64,000 bases of DNA from assembly GCA_028720105.1 (NCBI GenBank), contig JAQYLI010000012.1, forward strand, positions 1-64,000, in the 5' to 3' direction. A model generated the notes under the pieces. The model saw nothing but the letters and a program-made list of their open reading frames with translations. It was not told the DNA's origin and ran no database searches. The translations under genes and the position numbers were made by a program. Positions 17,464-26,526 of this stretch are shown here, piece after piece (positions within the stretch are counted from its first letter, which is position 1; each line of letters begins with the position of its first letter). The stretch comes from Oscillospiraceae bacterium (lineage in GTDB: Bacteria; Bacillota; Clostridia; Oscillospirales; Ruminococcaceae).

Positions 17464-19059
17464 TTACGCACCTCTCCTTCTCTGCCAGGGGAATGTAATT
17501 ATTCCCTTCCGGTTAAGCTTTTTGAGAACAGTCCAAGCCACTATCACCACAAGGATTATGATAATTGCGGGTGTGAAATATTTCTCGAGAAGCTGACCTC
17601 TGTAGCCCTCATATGCTTTGTTGTAGCGGTTTCGGCTGATGGAGATCTTGAAATACTTCATTGCCTCCTTGTACTCTTCCTTATTGAGAAGAGCGTTGCC
17701 TATACCGATGTATGCGCGGCGATAGTTTCCGTCATACTTGATAACGTTTCTCCAAGGCTCCTCGGATTCCTCATAATAGCCTGAGTTATATAGGTTTGTC
17801 GCCTCGGTAACTATCTCGCCGAAGGCTGTGCGTCTGAATACTGTGATGCTGTTTTTTCTGGAATCGAGAACATAGAGCATATTGTCATAGCTCTCGATAG
17901 CCGTTGCACTTCGGAAGGTTCCAAGCTGCTCGCCTGTGCCGCCCATAACGAACATCAGGTTTGCAAGCTTATCGTACTGGAATATTCTGCCGTGGGCAAA
18001 ATCCAGGATATTCAGCTCACCGTTGGGTCCGATGTCGATATCGGTGAGGGTGGACTGCTTGGTATAGATGGAGTAGTATGCGGGGGAAATATCACCGAAG
18101 GTTACCTCGTTTGCGGTGATCGAAGCAAGAATATTGGTGCCTCTGGGGTTCAGCTTCTTAACGGTATCCGTTCTTACTTCGGTGGACTCGGTAACGGTGT
18201 AGATAAATCCGTCATCGTCGATATCGAAGTTTGAAAAGCCGATAGGAGTCGTCTTTGTGGAACGTGCTCTCTGCTCTTCGGTAGCGATGGTGTTCCAGAA
18301 AGCGTTCATAATGATCTCGGAGGTCGCCTCAACTCGGTTTGCGCCGTAGAAGCCCAGGAAATCGCCGTGGATATCATACATTACTGCGCCCTTGGTAACG
18401 GATTTTACAACTACATAAACATTTCCTGCCTTATCCACAGCCACCTTTCGGGGATTGTAGGTAAGGTCCTGGGAATAGACCTCGGAGGTGGGCTTCTCAA
18501 AGATGTAGTCCACATTTCCGTTGATGTCGGTCTTTAACACACGGCTGTTTTCGGTATCGCAGACGTAAATGAAGCCTGTGTACTTATCCACGAAAACGCC
18601 CTCCGGCTTTTTCAGGGTAAGCTCCTCGCCGTTGTAGGTAAATTTGTCAAAATACTTTACCATATTGAATTCAAGGTCTGTCACGATTATTCTGTCGTTG
18701 CCCTTGTCGGCTATGAACATATATTTTCCGGGTTTCTTTTCGGAATTTTCCTTGAAGAGAAAGCCTGTGTCCTCCACAAGATAAAGGTCGGCAGGCTCTT
18801 TAAGACCCATTTTATCCTTCCAGTCCGCTTTGCTTGCTTCAAAGCCATCCATAGAGGATACATAGTCTGTAAGACCCTTTATGGACTGTCCGTCCACAAA
18901 TTTCTCTGCGGTATATCCGACCTGTGAAGCGACTGCGTCGCCCCATCTGTCATAGCTGTAAGGGTCGTAGCTTTCCATAGCGGTCACATTTGCCGCAAGT
19001 GTTGACGCGAGTATTACGCCTGCGCCTGCTGCGGCGATCAGCTTTTTCAAGCTTTTCAT
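17464..19059 (-). CDS. Membrane-anchored NHL beta-propeller protein with TPR repeats
   Basis: A 531-aa exported protein. It has an N-terminal signal peptide (LIAAAGAGVILASTLAANVTA) and NHL-type repeats through about 100-410 (for example GVFVDKYTGFIYVCDTENSRVLK). Two TPR-like units follow at about 420-490 (LYNSGYYEESEEPWRNVIKY; LLNKEEYKEAMKYFKISI), then a C-terminal membrane helix (YFTPAIIIILVVIVAWTVL) and a basic tail. The propeller and TPR therefore lie outside the cell, fixed to the membrane. Propellers of this type usually bind ligands or proteins. Within the locus it could hold the solute-binding protein or a glycan near the permeases. Confidence 0.85.
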   Translation of the reverse strand: MKSLKKLIAAAGAGVILASTLAANVTAMESYDPYSYDRWGDAVASQVGYTAEKFVDGQSIKGLTDYVSSMDGFEASKADWKDKMGLKEPADLYLVEDTGFLFKENSEKKPGKYMFIADKGNDRIIVTDLEFNMVKYFDKFTYNGEELTLKKPEGVFVDKYTGFIYVCDTENSRVLKTDINGNVDYIFEKPTSEVYSQDLTYNPRKVAVDKAGNVYVVVKSVTKGAVMYDIHGDFLGFYGANRVEATSEIIMNAFWNTIATEEQRARSTKTTPIGFSNFDIDDDGFIYTVTESTEVRTDTVKKLNPRGTNILASITANEVTFGDISPAYYSIYTKQSTLTDIDIGPNGELNILDFAHGRIFQYDKLANLMFVMGGTGEQLGTFRSATAIESYDNMLYVLDSRKNSITVFRRTAFGEIVTEATNLYNSGYYEESEEPWRNVIKYDGNYRRAYIGIGNALLNKEEYKEAMKYFKISISRNRYNKAYEGYRGQLLEKYFTPAIIIILVVIVAWTVLKKLNRKGIITFPWQRRRGA

Positions 19060-19096
19060 ATCATCACCCTTTTCTTTAAGTTGTGGCAGTATGAAC

Positions 19097-20074
19097 TTAG
19101 TCCTTCATACCTGCGTGAGCCATTGTTTCCATAACGTTTCTCTGTGCCAGAACGAATACCAGCAGGGGAGGGATCATCAGTACGACTGCGGAAGCCGCTA
19201 TTGCGCCCTGACGAGCGATACCCGCTGCGGCGATCTGCTGAACTACGACAGGGATAGTCTTGAGTGCCTCGTCGTATACAAGACCGCCTCCCGCCTGGTT
19301 CCAGGAGGTCTGGAACTCAAAGATGATGATGGTCATAAGAGCAGGCTTACAGTTAGGCATTACTATGCCCCAGCATATACGCATAAGTCCTGCGCCGTCA
19401 ACCTTGGCTGCCTCGATCATTGCGTCGGGTATGGTCGTCATACTCTGACGCATAAGGTAGAGACCCATTGACGTTGCGATTATGGGCAGGATAAGCGCGG
19501 AATAGGTGTTGATCATACCCAGAGTTGCCATTACCATATACTGCATAATGTACAGTACGGTGGAGTTGAACAGCAGGGCTACGACAACAATTTCATTGAG
19601 AAGCGCATTTCCGGGAAATCTGCACTTGGAAAGCACAAATGCCGCGGTGGACGCAAACAGCACGTGGAAAACGGTAGCTACTACTGTTACCATTATACTG
19701 TTGAACACGTTTCTTGAGAAGGGTACCCAGGAGTTGTTCGCGATCTTGAACAGATCCTGGAAGTTATTAAGGGTGGGGTCCATCGCATAGAGCTTAGGAG
19801 GCATAAGGAATACTTCCTGTACGGGCTTGATGGAGTTTACGACTGCCAGATAAATGGGGAATATCATAAACAGACCCATAAATGTAAGGAGAAGGAAAAT
19901 TCCGATATCGTTTTTCCACGACTTGCCTACGCGCTTGTTTGAGCCCTTGGACTTGAGCATTTTCTTATGCTCTTTTTCACGGCGCTTTCTCAGCGCTTCA
20001 AGGGCGGCGGCATTTTCCTCCGCCTGCAAAGCGGCAAGCTCTGATGGCTTCAGATTTTTTTTGTTTTTCTTCAA
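19097..20074 (-). CDS. Carbohydrate ABC transporter permease, MalG type (first pair)
   Basis: This 325-aa permease has a charged cytoplasmic N-terminus of about 50 residues, six predicted helices and the EAA loop MIEAAKVDGAGLMRICWGIVMP. It follows the first MalF-type permease by 19 bp and precedes the NHL gene by 37 bp. Together they form the membrane channel nearest to the solute-binding protein gene in the operon. Confidence 0.93.
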   Translation of the reverse strand: MKKNKKNLKPSELAALQAEENAAALEALRKRREKEHKKMLKSKGSNKRVGKSWKNDIGIFLLLTFMGLFMIFPIYLAVVNSIKPVQEVFLMPPKLYAMDPTLNNFQDLFKIANNSWVPFSRNVFNSIMVTVVATVFHVLFASTAAFVLSKCRFPGNALLNEIVVVALLFNSTVLYIMQYMVMATLGMINTYSALILPIIATSMGLYLMRQSMTTIPDAMIEAAKVDGAGLMRICWGIVMPNCKPALMTIIIFEFQTSWNQAGGGLVYDEALKTIPVVVQQIAAAGIARQGAIAASAVVLMIPPLLVFVLAQRNVMETMAHAGMKD

Positions 20075-20093
20075 CTTTAGCTCACCCCTTTAC

Positions 20094-21056
20094 TCAGTCT
20101 ACATATTTGCCGAGCAGCTTGCCAACGAGCTTATTGCAGACAAGCATTACAACGAACAAAACAAAACATACGGCAGAGGAATATCCCATTTCGTATCTTA
20201 CCCAGCCGTAGTCAAAGGCGTGAGTCATAATAGTATGTACCTTATAGTCTGTGGAGGGGAAGCCTGCCAGCATACGTCCCACGATATCAACGGTAAATGC
20301 GGATACGATCTGCATTACTGCTGCGAACATAAGAGAGGGACCCATTGAAGGAATGGTGATGTAGATAAGCTCCTGCCAGCGGTTCTTGATACCCTCGATG
20401 GCGCCTGCCTCATACATGGACTTGTCGATGCCCTGGAAGCCGGCACGCATTGCAAGGAAGCCTGCACCCATAGATACCCACAGCTGAACTACGATAACGC
20501 AGGGAAGAACGTAGTTGCCGTCTGTGAGCCACTGGATAGCACTGGAGGTAATTCCAAGCTCCATAAGGAAAGCGTTAAGATATCCGTACTGGTCGCCCGA
20601 GAAAATGAGCTGCCATACGAAGTAGATATTTCCCGCCATTGAAGGTGCGTAAAATACCAGCGTGAAAAGAGTCTTCAGTGTAGGGTGAAGCTCGTTAATG
20701 AGCCACGCAAGCAGGAAGCTCATCGCATAGCTGAGGGGACCTGTGAATATTGCGAAGATAAGCGTTGTTCTGATGGACTGAATGAAAACATCGTCCTCAA
20801 GGAACATTGTGTAGAAGTTCTGAAAACCTACCCACTTGGGGAGACTTGCCATATTGAAGTCGGTGAAGCCCATAGGCAGCGACATTACAACAGGTACGAC
20901 GGTAAATACAAGGAAAAGGAGCATAAAGGGCGCAAGCATTATGTAGCACATATAGTTGCGCTTCATCTCGTGCAGAGTGTAGTCCCATTTTTCCTTTCTT
21001 GACATTTTTCTCTCCGAAGGGAGCAGAATTTCTTTTTTAACGGTATTTTCAGCCAA
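20094..21056 (-). CDS. Carbohydrate ABC transporter permease, MalF/UgpA type (first pair)
   Basis: A permease of 320 aa with six predicted helices and the EAA loop MYEAGAIEGIKNRWQELIYITIP. It lies 20 bp after the solute-binding protein gene and is second in the operon. The order binding protein, MalF type, MalG type is the standard CUT1 layout. Confidence 0.93.
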   Translation of the reverse strand: MAENTVKKEILLPSERKMSRKEKWDYTLHEMKRNYMCYIMLAPFMLLFLVFTVVPVVMSLPMGFTDFNMASLPKWVGFQNFYTMFLEDDVFIQSIRTTLIFAIFTGPLSYAMSFLLAWLINELHPTLKTLFTLVFYAPSMAGNIYFVWQLIFSGDQYGYLNAFLMELGITSSAIQWLTDGNYVLPCVIVVQLWVSMGAGFLAMRAGFQGIDKSMYEAGAIEGIKNRWQELIYITIPSMGPSLMFAAVMQIVSAFTVDIVGRMLAGFPSTDYKVHTIMTHAFDYGWVRYEMGYSSAVCFVLFVVMLVCNKLVGKLLGKYVD

Positions 21057-21076
21057 AGTAATTGCCCTCCTTCATT

Positions 21077-24010
21077 TTAGTCGTCAAGACCGAGATTTTT
21101 GCGCTTACGTGTGATCTCGGCGTTGATGTCCTTGTTGTACCAGCGCAGGGTCTCGCGGGCGTTGTCGTTGTCGTTAACAACTGCACGGAATGCGTTCATA
21201 ATGCTTCGGGTAACAACGTAGGACGAGGGAATGATAGGTATCTCGTCAAGCTCTGCAAGCTGAGCGTTGATCTTGGCAAGATCGGACTTTGCCCAGTTGA
21301 GCTTCTGGAGAGCCTCAACGTTTGCGGACTCAAATCTTCCAAGAGGACCCATTACGCCCTCAACGTTCTGACCGTATTCAACCATCGTATCGGTGGAGGT
21401 GAACCAGTCGATGTACTTCCAAGCGCCTTCAACGTTCTTGCAGTCCTTGAGAACGATAAAGCCTGAGCCTGCGGAGTTTGCGGCGTGGGAAACGGTGCCG
21501 TCCTCACGTCTTGTTCCGGGAACGGGGCAGAAATCCCAGGCGCCCTTGATCTCGGGTGCAGCTACATTCAGCTGATTGTAGAAGCTGCAGTAGTTCTGGA
21601 TAACGATGGGAGCCTCACCTGTTCTGAAACGTGTGAACGCGTCGTACTGCTGGTCAAAGTTATAAGTGGTATAGAACCTTGTCCACATATCGAATGCGTC
21701 AACGGCTGCAACGGTATCGAAATTGGTAGCTGTCTGGTCGGGAGTATAGTAGTTAAGACCCGACTGGAGCATAAGCATTGCAAATGTATGTCCGACCTCG
21801 GTGGAGGGCGCAACGGCAGTACCGTTTACGTTGCCGGGAAGGATAAGACCGGGCTGCATATACTTACGCTGGAGAGCGGGGAGCATATCAATAAGATCAT
21901 CCCATGTCTCGGGAGGATTTTCGATGCCAAGCTCTGAAAGGGTATCCTTTCTGTAGAACATCATTGGGAAAGTACGCTGAATGGGGATACCGTAAGTTTT
22001 TCCGTCATACTGATAATGAACCAAAGCGGTATCCTGGAAGCGGCTTGCTACCTCGTCAAAGCCCTCCATTTCGTCCAGAGGGACAAGCAGGTCTCTGATA
22101 GCAAGGTTAACGGGGAATTCACCGCCGACGAACATTGCAACATCGGGACCTTTTCCTGCAAGAACAGCCTCCATAATAGTACCCTGAACCAGGTTGATGG
22201 AAACGTCAACACCTGTTTCGGGAGTAAATTCGGACTCGGTGAGCTGCTTTACAACAGTTGTCTGGTCACGTCCAAGACCGCACCATACAACGATAGACTC
22301 GGAGGTGGAGTCGGAAAGAACAGTGTAATCCTCGAAGAATGAGCCTACAAATCCCTTTATTCCAAAAGCCAGAGATTTGAAGAAATTCTCCTTGACGCTT
22401 GTGAATTTATTCTCTTTTCCGTTGGAGTCATACTTGGGGATAAGCTCGATGAAGTCTATCTCAAGGGGCTGATCCCTGTACTCTCTCATCCAGGAGGAAA
22501 CAGATGTGATGTTATCCTTGATAGAGGAGTTTGAAATGTATGTGGGAATCTTGTTGGGCTTTTCGATGCAGCGGTCAAAAACGTCCGCAAGTCTTGCAAG
22601 AGCGGTAGCCTCGGAGCCTGTCTGCTGAGAAAGGGTCTCAATGGTTGTCTGCTCTTCCTTGAGCTTTTCGGAAAGCTCGGCACATACTGCAAGAAGCTCG
22701 GGAATTTCCTTATGTACATAATAATCCGTATACTTATCGGGGTTGGGACCCGTGATCATAAGTATCTTCATATAGTACTGATTTGCTTCGTAAACAATAT
22801 CATCGAGACGGCGCATAGAGTCGCCTATCTCGCCGGGAATAGCCTCAAGAGTAATGGTATGCTTGCCTGCTGTGAGGTAAACATAAGCGTCCTCGCCTGC
22901 GCTGTCGGTAGGCGAAACCATTATCCAGTCGGTATCATAGGGGAACTTTACCTGCTCAAAAGGCTCAGAGGGAACTTCACCGTCAATGTAAATGCGGCGG
23001 TTGGAGTACAGACCTCTCATAACGTCCTGTCTGCCCTTGATGCCGATCTTGTAATATCCATCGGCAGGCACGTCCATCTCCCAGGTCACCTTCTGACCGG
23101 CAGTATCCCAGGTGCCGTCGCCTACGGTGTTGTAGCGCTCCTTGACGGGGTGGGACTGATTGCCGGTGTGGTCCTCGGTGAGATATGTACCTCTGTCATA
23201 AGTGGGGAAAATTGTCTGAGAATTGGTATAAAGATAATTCTCACCCTGGAGACGGATAGCCTCTGCGCCTGCATTTGCTCTCAGCTCGTCATCGGAGGGA
23301 GCAGTGTATGCGGGAGCAGGCTCATACTGATACAGCTTAATGTATTCGATAGCTACAGAAGCTTTTTCGGAATTAAGAGTAATGGTATGCTCGCCCTCGT
23401 CAAAATAGAAATAAAGAGGCTCGTTGAACAGACCGTCAGCGTCATTGAACGGAGTTGTTATCCACATAGGAGTCTCGATCTGAGGGGGGCGGGTCTCGTT
23501 ATCACGCTCATTAGGTGTGATAGCGTAAGCGGACTTCCAGGTTCTGGGGAAACTAATTCGGGTTGCAGTGTCAAAGGGGCTTTCGCCGTCGATAAGAACG
23601 GACATCTCGGAGGTCGTATTTCCGCCTGTTATGGGATAGTAGCATACCTCCACATTATATGCTCCCGCTTTTTCAACATTTACGCTGAATTCAAGGGAGC
23701 CGTCCTCATTTGACCAGATAATTACGTCGTCTTTGCCCTCGTAGCTGCCGATCTCGACCTGGGCGCCGTCAGAGCAGGAGACATATTCGAGAGGTATCTC
23801 ATCTCTGGGTCTGGTCTTGTCGGAATGCTCGTTGAAATACTCGCTGTAGGTCGTCTGCTTCTCGTATGAGATAACGGGATTTTCATAGGCTTCCGAAGCT
23901 TCCGTAAGCACTTTGTTATCGGCAAAAACCGTTGCCGGGAACGCAGTTGCGCAGATCATCAGAGCCATAAGACCGGACAGCAGCCTTTTTAGACTTGATT
24001 TCCTTGACAA
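21077..24010 (-). CDS. Very large extracellular solute-binding protein with N-terminal beta-sandwich domains
   Basis: About 977 aa, more than twice the usual CUT1 binding protein length. A signal peptide (RLLSGLMALMICATAFPATVFA) has no clear lipobox. Two beta-sandwich, carbohydrate-binding-like domains follow at about 70-230 and 245-400 (each ending in GEHTITL or GKHTITLEA), then a helical linker. The solute-binding fold covers about 590-960 (GKGPDVAMFVGGEFP; PIQRTFPMMFYRKDTL). A GTG at 24022 is also in frame, but it abuts the Shine-Dalgarno. A TTG at 24010 lies 8 nt after AGGTGG and fits better. It is first in the eight-gene operon. The ligand is probably a polysaccharide fragment. Confidence 0.88.
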   Translation of the reverse strand: MSRKSSLKRLLSGLMALMICATAFPATVFADNKVLTEASEAYENPVISYEKQTTYSEYFNEHSDKTRPRDEIPLEYVSCSDGAQVEIGSYEGKDDVIIWSNEDGSLEFSVNVEKAGAYNVEVCYYPITGGNTTSEMSVLIDGESPFDTATRISFPRTWKSAYAITPNERDNETRPPQIETPMWITTPFNDADGLFNEPLYFYFDEGEHTITLNSEKASVAIEYIKLYQYEPAPAYTAPSDDELRANAGAEAIRLQGENYLYTNSQTIFPTYDRGTYLTEDHTGNQSHPVKERYNTVGDGTWDTAGQKVTWEMDVPADGYYKIGIKGRQDVMRGLYSNRRIYIDGEVPSEPFEQVKFPYDTDWIMVSPTDSAGEDAYVYLTAGKHTITLEAIPGEIGDSMRRLDDIVYEANQYYMKILMITGPNPDKYTDYYVHKEIPELLAVCAELSEKLKEEQTTIETLSQQTGSEATALARLADVFDRCIEKPNKIPTYISNSSIKDNITSVSSWMREYRDQPLEIDFIELIPKYDSNGKENKFTSVKENFFKSLAFGIKGFVGSFFEDYTVLSDSTSESIVVWCGLGRDQTTVVKQLTESEFTPETGVDVSINLVQGTIMEAVLAGKGPDVAMFVGGEFPVNLAIRDLLVPLDEMEGFDEVASRFQDTALVHYQYDGKTYGIPIQRTFPMMFYRKDTLSELGIENPPETWDDLIDMLPALQRKYMQPGLILPGNVNGTAVAPSTEVGHTFAMLMLQSGLNYYTPDQTATNFDTVAAVDAFDMWTRFYTTYNFDQQYDAFTRFRTGEAPIVIQNYCSFYNQLNVAAPEIKGAWDFCPVPGTRREDGTVSHAANSAGSGFIVLKDCKNVEGAWKYIDWFTSTDTMVEYGQNVEGVMGPLGRFESANVEALQKLNWAKSDLAKINAQLAELDEIPIIPSSYVVTRSIMNAFRAVVNDNDNARETLRWYNKDINAEITRKRKNLGLDD

Positions 24011-24074
24011 AAGATTGACCACCTTTCGTATAGAATAGGGACTCTTGATATTTTTATCATATCATCACCGAGAG

Positions 24075-24186
24075 CTATGGACCGTTATGTAAACAACTTC
24101 CAACGGACTTGTTATTTTACCCAAAGTGACAGCTTTATGGTAATTTTACAAAAATTATCAGTGAGAACAATGAAAAACTATGGACC
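24075..24186. repeat. Direct repeat CTATGGACC flanking the 5' leader of the uptake operon
   Basis: The 9-mer CTATGGACC occurs at 24075-24083 and at 24178-24186. The second copy sits at the predicted transcription start and the first is 103 bp into the leader. A weaker relative (CTTTATGG) lies at about 24133. This could be a looping repressor site or an RNA element. No regulator is encoded next to it. Confidence 0.4.
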
Positions 24187-24195
24187 CGTATAATA

Positions 24196-24224
24196 ATTAT
24201 AACAATTTCACTAACTGTTGTCAA
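24196..24224 (-). promoter_or_regulatory. Promoter of the eight-gene uptake operon
   Basis: On the minus strand TTGACA (24219-24224), 17-bp spacer and TATAAT (24196-24201) match consensus perfectly. The predicted start is near 24189, giving a leader of about 170-180 nt before the binding-protein gene. Confidence 0.88.
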
Positions 24225-24366
24225 GACAGTATGCAGATTTTTGTATATAATTTGCCTGCGCATTTTTAGGCATTTCGTACAATTAAACGATTAAGTTATT
24301 GGCGAAATTTACTTTTAGTATATTTTTTTGCTCATATATGTGTATGAAAAATTATTCAAACTGTAT

Positions 24367-24512
24367 AAAAAAAGTTTCCCCTGTCCGTTAAGCAGCGGAT
24401 TTATTTGACTTGTAACGCCAAAGGCCCCTCCTTGAAATGGCACTTTCTTGGGTGGCGTTTACTTTTGTGTTTTTGACTATACTTTTTATACTTCATATTT
24501 CCTCTTTGTCAA
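24367..24512 (-). ncRNA. Candidate small structured RNA
   Basis: The 320-bp gap between the surface-protein terminator and the uptake promoter holds its own minus-strand promoter: TTGACA at 24507-24512 and TATAAA at 24485-24490, spacer 16. Downstream, complementary arms at 24453-24462 and 24412-24420 (ACGCCA/TGGCGT core) enclose a 32-nt segment. The transcript would end in seven Ts at 24373-24367 after a weak hairpin. The predicted RNA is about 110 nt. I recognise no known RNA family. A 31-codon frame overlaps it, but its ATG lies upstream of the predicted start. Confidence 0.4.
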
Positions 24513-24543
24513 TACACTTTAACAAAATCTCGCATAACAAAAA

Positions 24544-24569
24544 CCGCCATCCGATTTCTCGGATGGCGG
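24544..24569 (-). terminator. Rho-independent terminator of the surface-protein gene
   Basis: A perfect 11-bp stem (CCGCCATCCGA with its complement) has a 4-nt loop and is followed on the minus strand by TTTTTG. It lies about 50 bp after the stop codon of the gene at 24618-26417. Confidence 0.92.
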
Positions 24570-24617
24570 CTGAACTTGTTTAGCTTACGCCGAAGTTCGG
24601 TTTATCTCGTTAAGAGA

Positions 24618-26417
24618 TTAGCCTCTCTTCTTAGCTACTACAGCAGCTGCAGCAAGAGCTACAGGGATAACTGCGAGAGCTACAGGAGCGTTGCCGGTTG
24701 CAGGAGAGGGAGCTGTCTCAACAGGAGCAGCCTCAGTAACCTCAGGCTCTTCAACAACCTCAGGATCTTCAACGATCTCAGGATCTTCAACGGGCTCTTC
24801 GTCGTCGATTACTTCGCCTTCGCCGTCGAGACCTTCACCAACGTCGATGTCCTCATCCTCTTCGTCAGAAACTACTACAGAGAGGCTATCCCAGTACCAG
24901 TCAACGGGTGTGTAGAGGAGCATAGATGTGAGGAATGTCTTAGCGTCAGTGATCTTGCCCTCGTCAGTGATATCGAACCAGTCAAAGGAGAGGGTGTTGT
25001 TGCCCCAGTTGAAGGTATCGGTATCGGAGAGCTGCATTGTAAGGTGGCTGTTAACTACAACTGCGCCGGTGAAGAGGTTGATACCCCAAGCGGAGCTGTA
25101 AGAACCGTACATATCGAATTCGTCAGAATCGAATGCAGAATAGCCGTTCTTTGTAACAACAGGATCCTGATAGAGGTGCTGGCTGAATGTAGGATTGTAC
25201 CAGTCATAATCAGAAGTCTTGTAGCTGTAGCCCTGATCAATATTTACCCACTGGTTGAGGAGGTGAGATCTCTCAGTAGCAACGTAGCCGTTGTAAGAAG
25301 TGAATGTGAATACAACGTTGTCGTGGTTAGCGATAGCGTCGTTGAGAACTGCTACAGGCTTGGTGTAGTAGTTGCCGCCAGCCTTGCGTGAAGAGAGAGC
25401 GTCGATTACATTGTTCTCAGCATTGCCGGTCTTCTTAACGTAGTTAGAGGTTGTAGAGGGCTTGAGAGTGGTCTTGAAGGGCCATACAGCTTCTTCAGAA
25501 GCACCTGCTGTGAAAGCGCCAACTGCAATTGTTGTAGGCTCAGAAATGAGAGTAGTGTTGGACTTAACCATGCTGTTCTTAGTCTTGTTGATGTCGAAGA
25601 AACCGCCTGCAAATACTTCAGCAGACATTGTAACTTCGCCGTAGAGGCAAGTCTTATCAATCTCATCAAAGAACTCGTGACCTACGCCATGAGCCTGGTT
25701 GAGAGAGAGGTCTGAATTCCAACCCCAACCGTTAGCCTTGTTAAGAGTTACAACGTTAGGAAGCATATAAGTCATCTTAGCAACTGCATCTCTTACGCCG
25801 TAGTTGTTCTTCTTAACATCAGCGAGCTTGTAGCCGATAGCATCGGTTGCCTCCTCTGTGGAGTAACCGAGAGCGAGGAGATCATACTTGGAAAGATCGA
25901 ACTTATCCTTAGTAGAATCGCCGGGGATTGCGATAGGCATGTCAAAGGTCTTCTTGTTAGTGTCGATAGAAGAACTGCAGAGGCTTGGTGTGTACCAAGA
26001 ACCATCGGTAGCGTTTGCATTACCGGTAGCCTTGAATGTCTGGTACTTCTCCTCTACGTCGAGAACATTGTCCTTGTAAGGACGAGCAGTGAACTCGAAC
26101 TCGCTCATGCCTGCAACACCGGTAGCTGCATCGCCGATAACAACGCTGCTGGAGTTGTAGATTTTGCCGCCTGTTACGTACTTGTTGTTAGCGCCGAAAG
26201 TGATCTTACGATCCTTGATGGAATCAGCGCTGATGAGGGAACCTTCGTAGTTAGCTACAACAGTTACCTTAGCGGAAGTTTTGTTAGCGTCTCTTACGTA
26301 AGTCTTGAGGTCATAGGTGAGAGAAATTGCATCCTGGTCAGCGGATACAACAGTAGCCATTGCAGATACGGCCATTGCGCCAGCCATTACGCCGGCAATT
26401 GACTTTTTCATGTTCAT
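24618..26417 (-). CDS. Secreted cell-wall-anchored protein of unknown function
   Basis: A 599-aa exported protein with a signal peptide (SIAGVMAGAMAVSAMATVVSA), a large beta-rich body (30-520) I cannot assign, and an acidic Pro/Glu/Asp spacer (about 520-570). The C-terminus reads SPATGN, hydrophobic stretch, KKRG. This has the form of a sortase signal, with PATG in place of LPXTG. Aromatic repeats such as DWYNP, FDWFD and DWYWD are conspicuous. It has a strong promoter, a predicted 5'-terminal hairpin on its mRNA and a strong terminator, so it is probably abundant and monocistronic. It may be a structural coat or an adhesin. No catalytic motif is visible. Confidence 0.85.
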   Translation of the reverse strand: MNMKKSIAGVMAGAMAVSAMATVVSADQDAISLTYDLKTYVRDANKTSAKVTVVANYEGSLISADSIKDRKITFGANNKYVTGGKIYNSSSVVIGDAATGVAGMSEFEFTARPYKDNVLDVEEKYQTFKATGNANATDGSWYTPSLCSSSIDTNKKTFDMPIAIPGDSTKDKFDLSKYDLLALGYSTEEATDAIGYKLADVKKNNYGVRDAVAKMTYMLPNVVTLNKANGWGWNSDLSLNQAHGVGHEFFDEIDKTCLYGEVTMSAEVFAGGFFDINKTKNSMVKSNTTLISEPTTIAVGAFTAGASEEAVWPFKTTLKPSTTSNYVKKTGNAENNVIDALSSRKAGGNYYTKPVAVLNDAIANHDNVVFTFTSYNGYVATERSHLLNQWVNIDQGYSYKTSDYDWYNPTFSQHLYQDPVVTKNGYSAFDSDEFDMYGSYSSAWGINLFTGAVVVNSHLTMQLSDTDTFNWGNNTLSFDWFDITDEGKITDAKTFLTSMLLYTPVDWYWDSLSVVVSDEEDEDIDVGEGLDGEGEVIDDEEPVEDPEIVEDPEVVEEPEVTEAAPVETAPSPATGNAPVALAVIPVALAAAAVVAKKRG

Positions 26418-26488
26418 GAAAAATTCCTCCTTGTTTTGTTTTGGTTTTCTTTATTTATTTCCAAATATGTATGGAAATCAAATATAGT

Positions 26489-26520
26489 GTGATACCGTGC
26501 TTCTGCTCACGCTGTATCAC
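26489..26520 (-). other. 5'-terminal mRNA hairpin of the surface-protein transcript
   Basis: GTGATAC (26489-26495) pairs with GTATCAC (26514-26520), with an inner GTG/CAC helix. The predicted transcription start is at about 26520, so the hairpin would sit at the extreme 5' end of the mRNA. Such stems protect mRNAs from 5'-dependent decay. Confidence 0.6.
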
Positions 26521-26526
26521 GATATT

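Noticed and set aside
22712-23713. A 333-codon plus-strand frame inside the solute-binding protein gene
   Set aside because: Antisense shadow; the opposite strand has a signal peptide, clear domains and operon context.
24403-24496. A 31-codon basic frame on the minus strand (MKYKKYSQKHKSKRHPRK...)
   Set aside because: Its ATG lies between the -35 and the predicted start of the small transcript, so it would not be in the RNA; the structured-RNA reading fits better.
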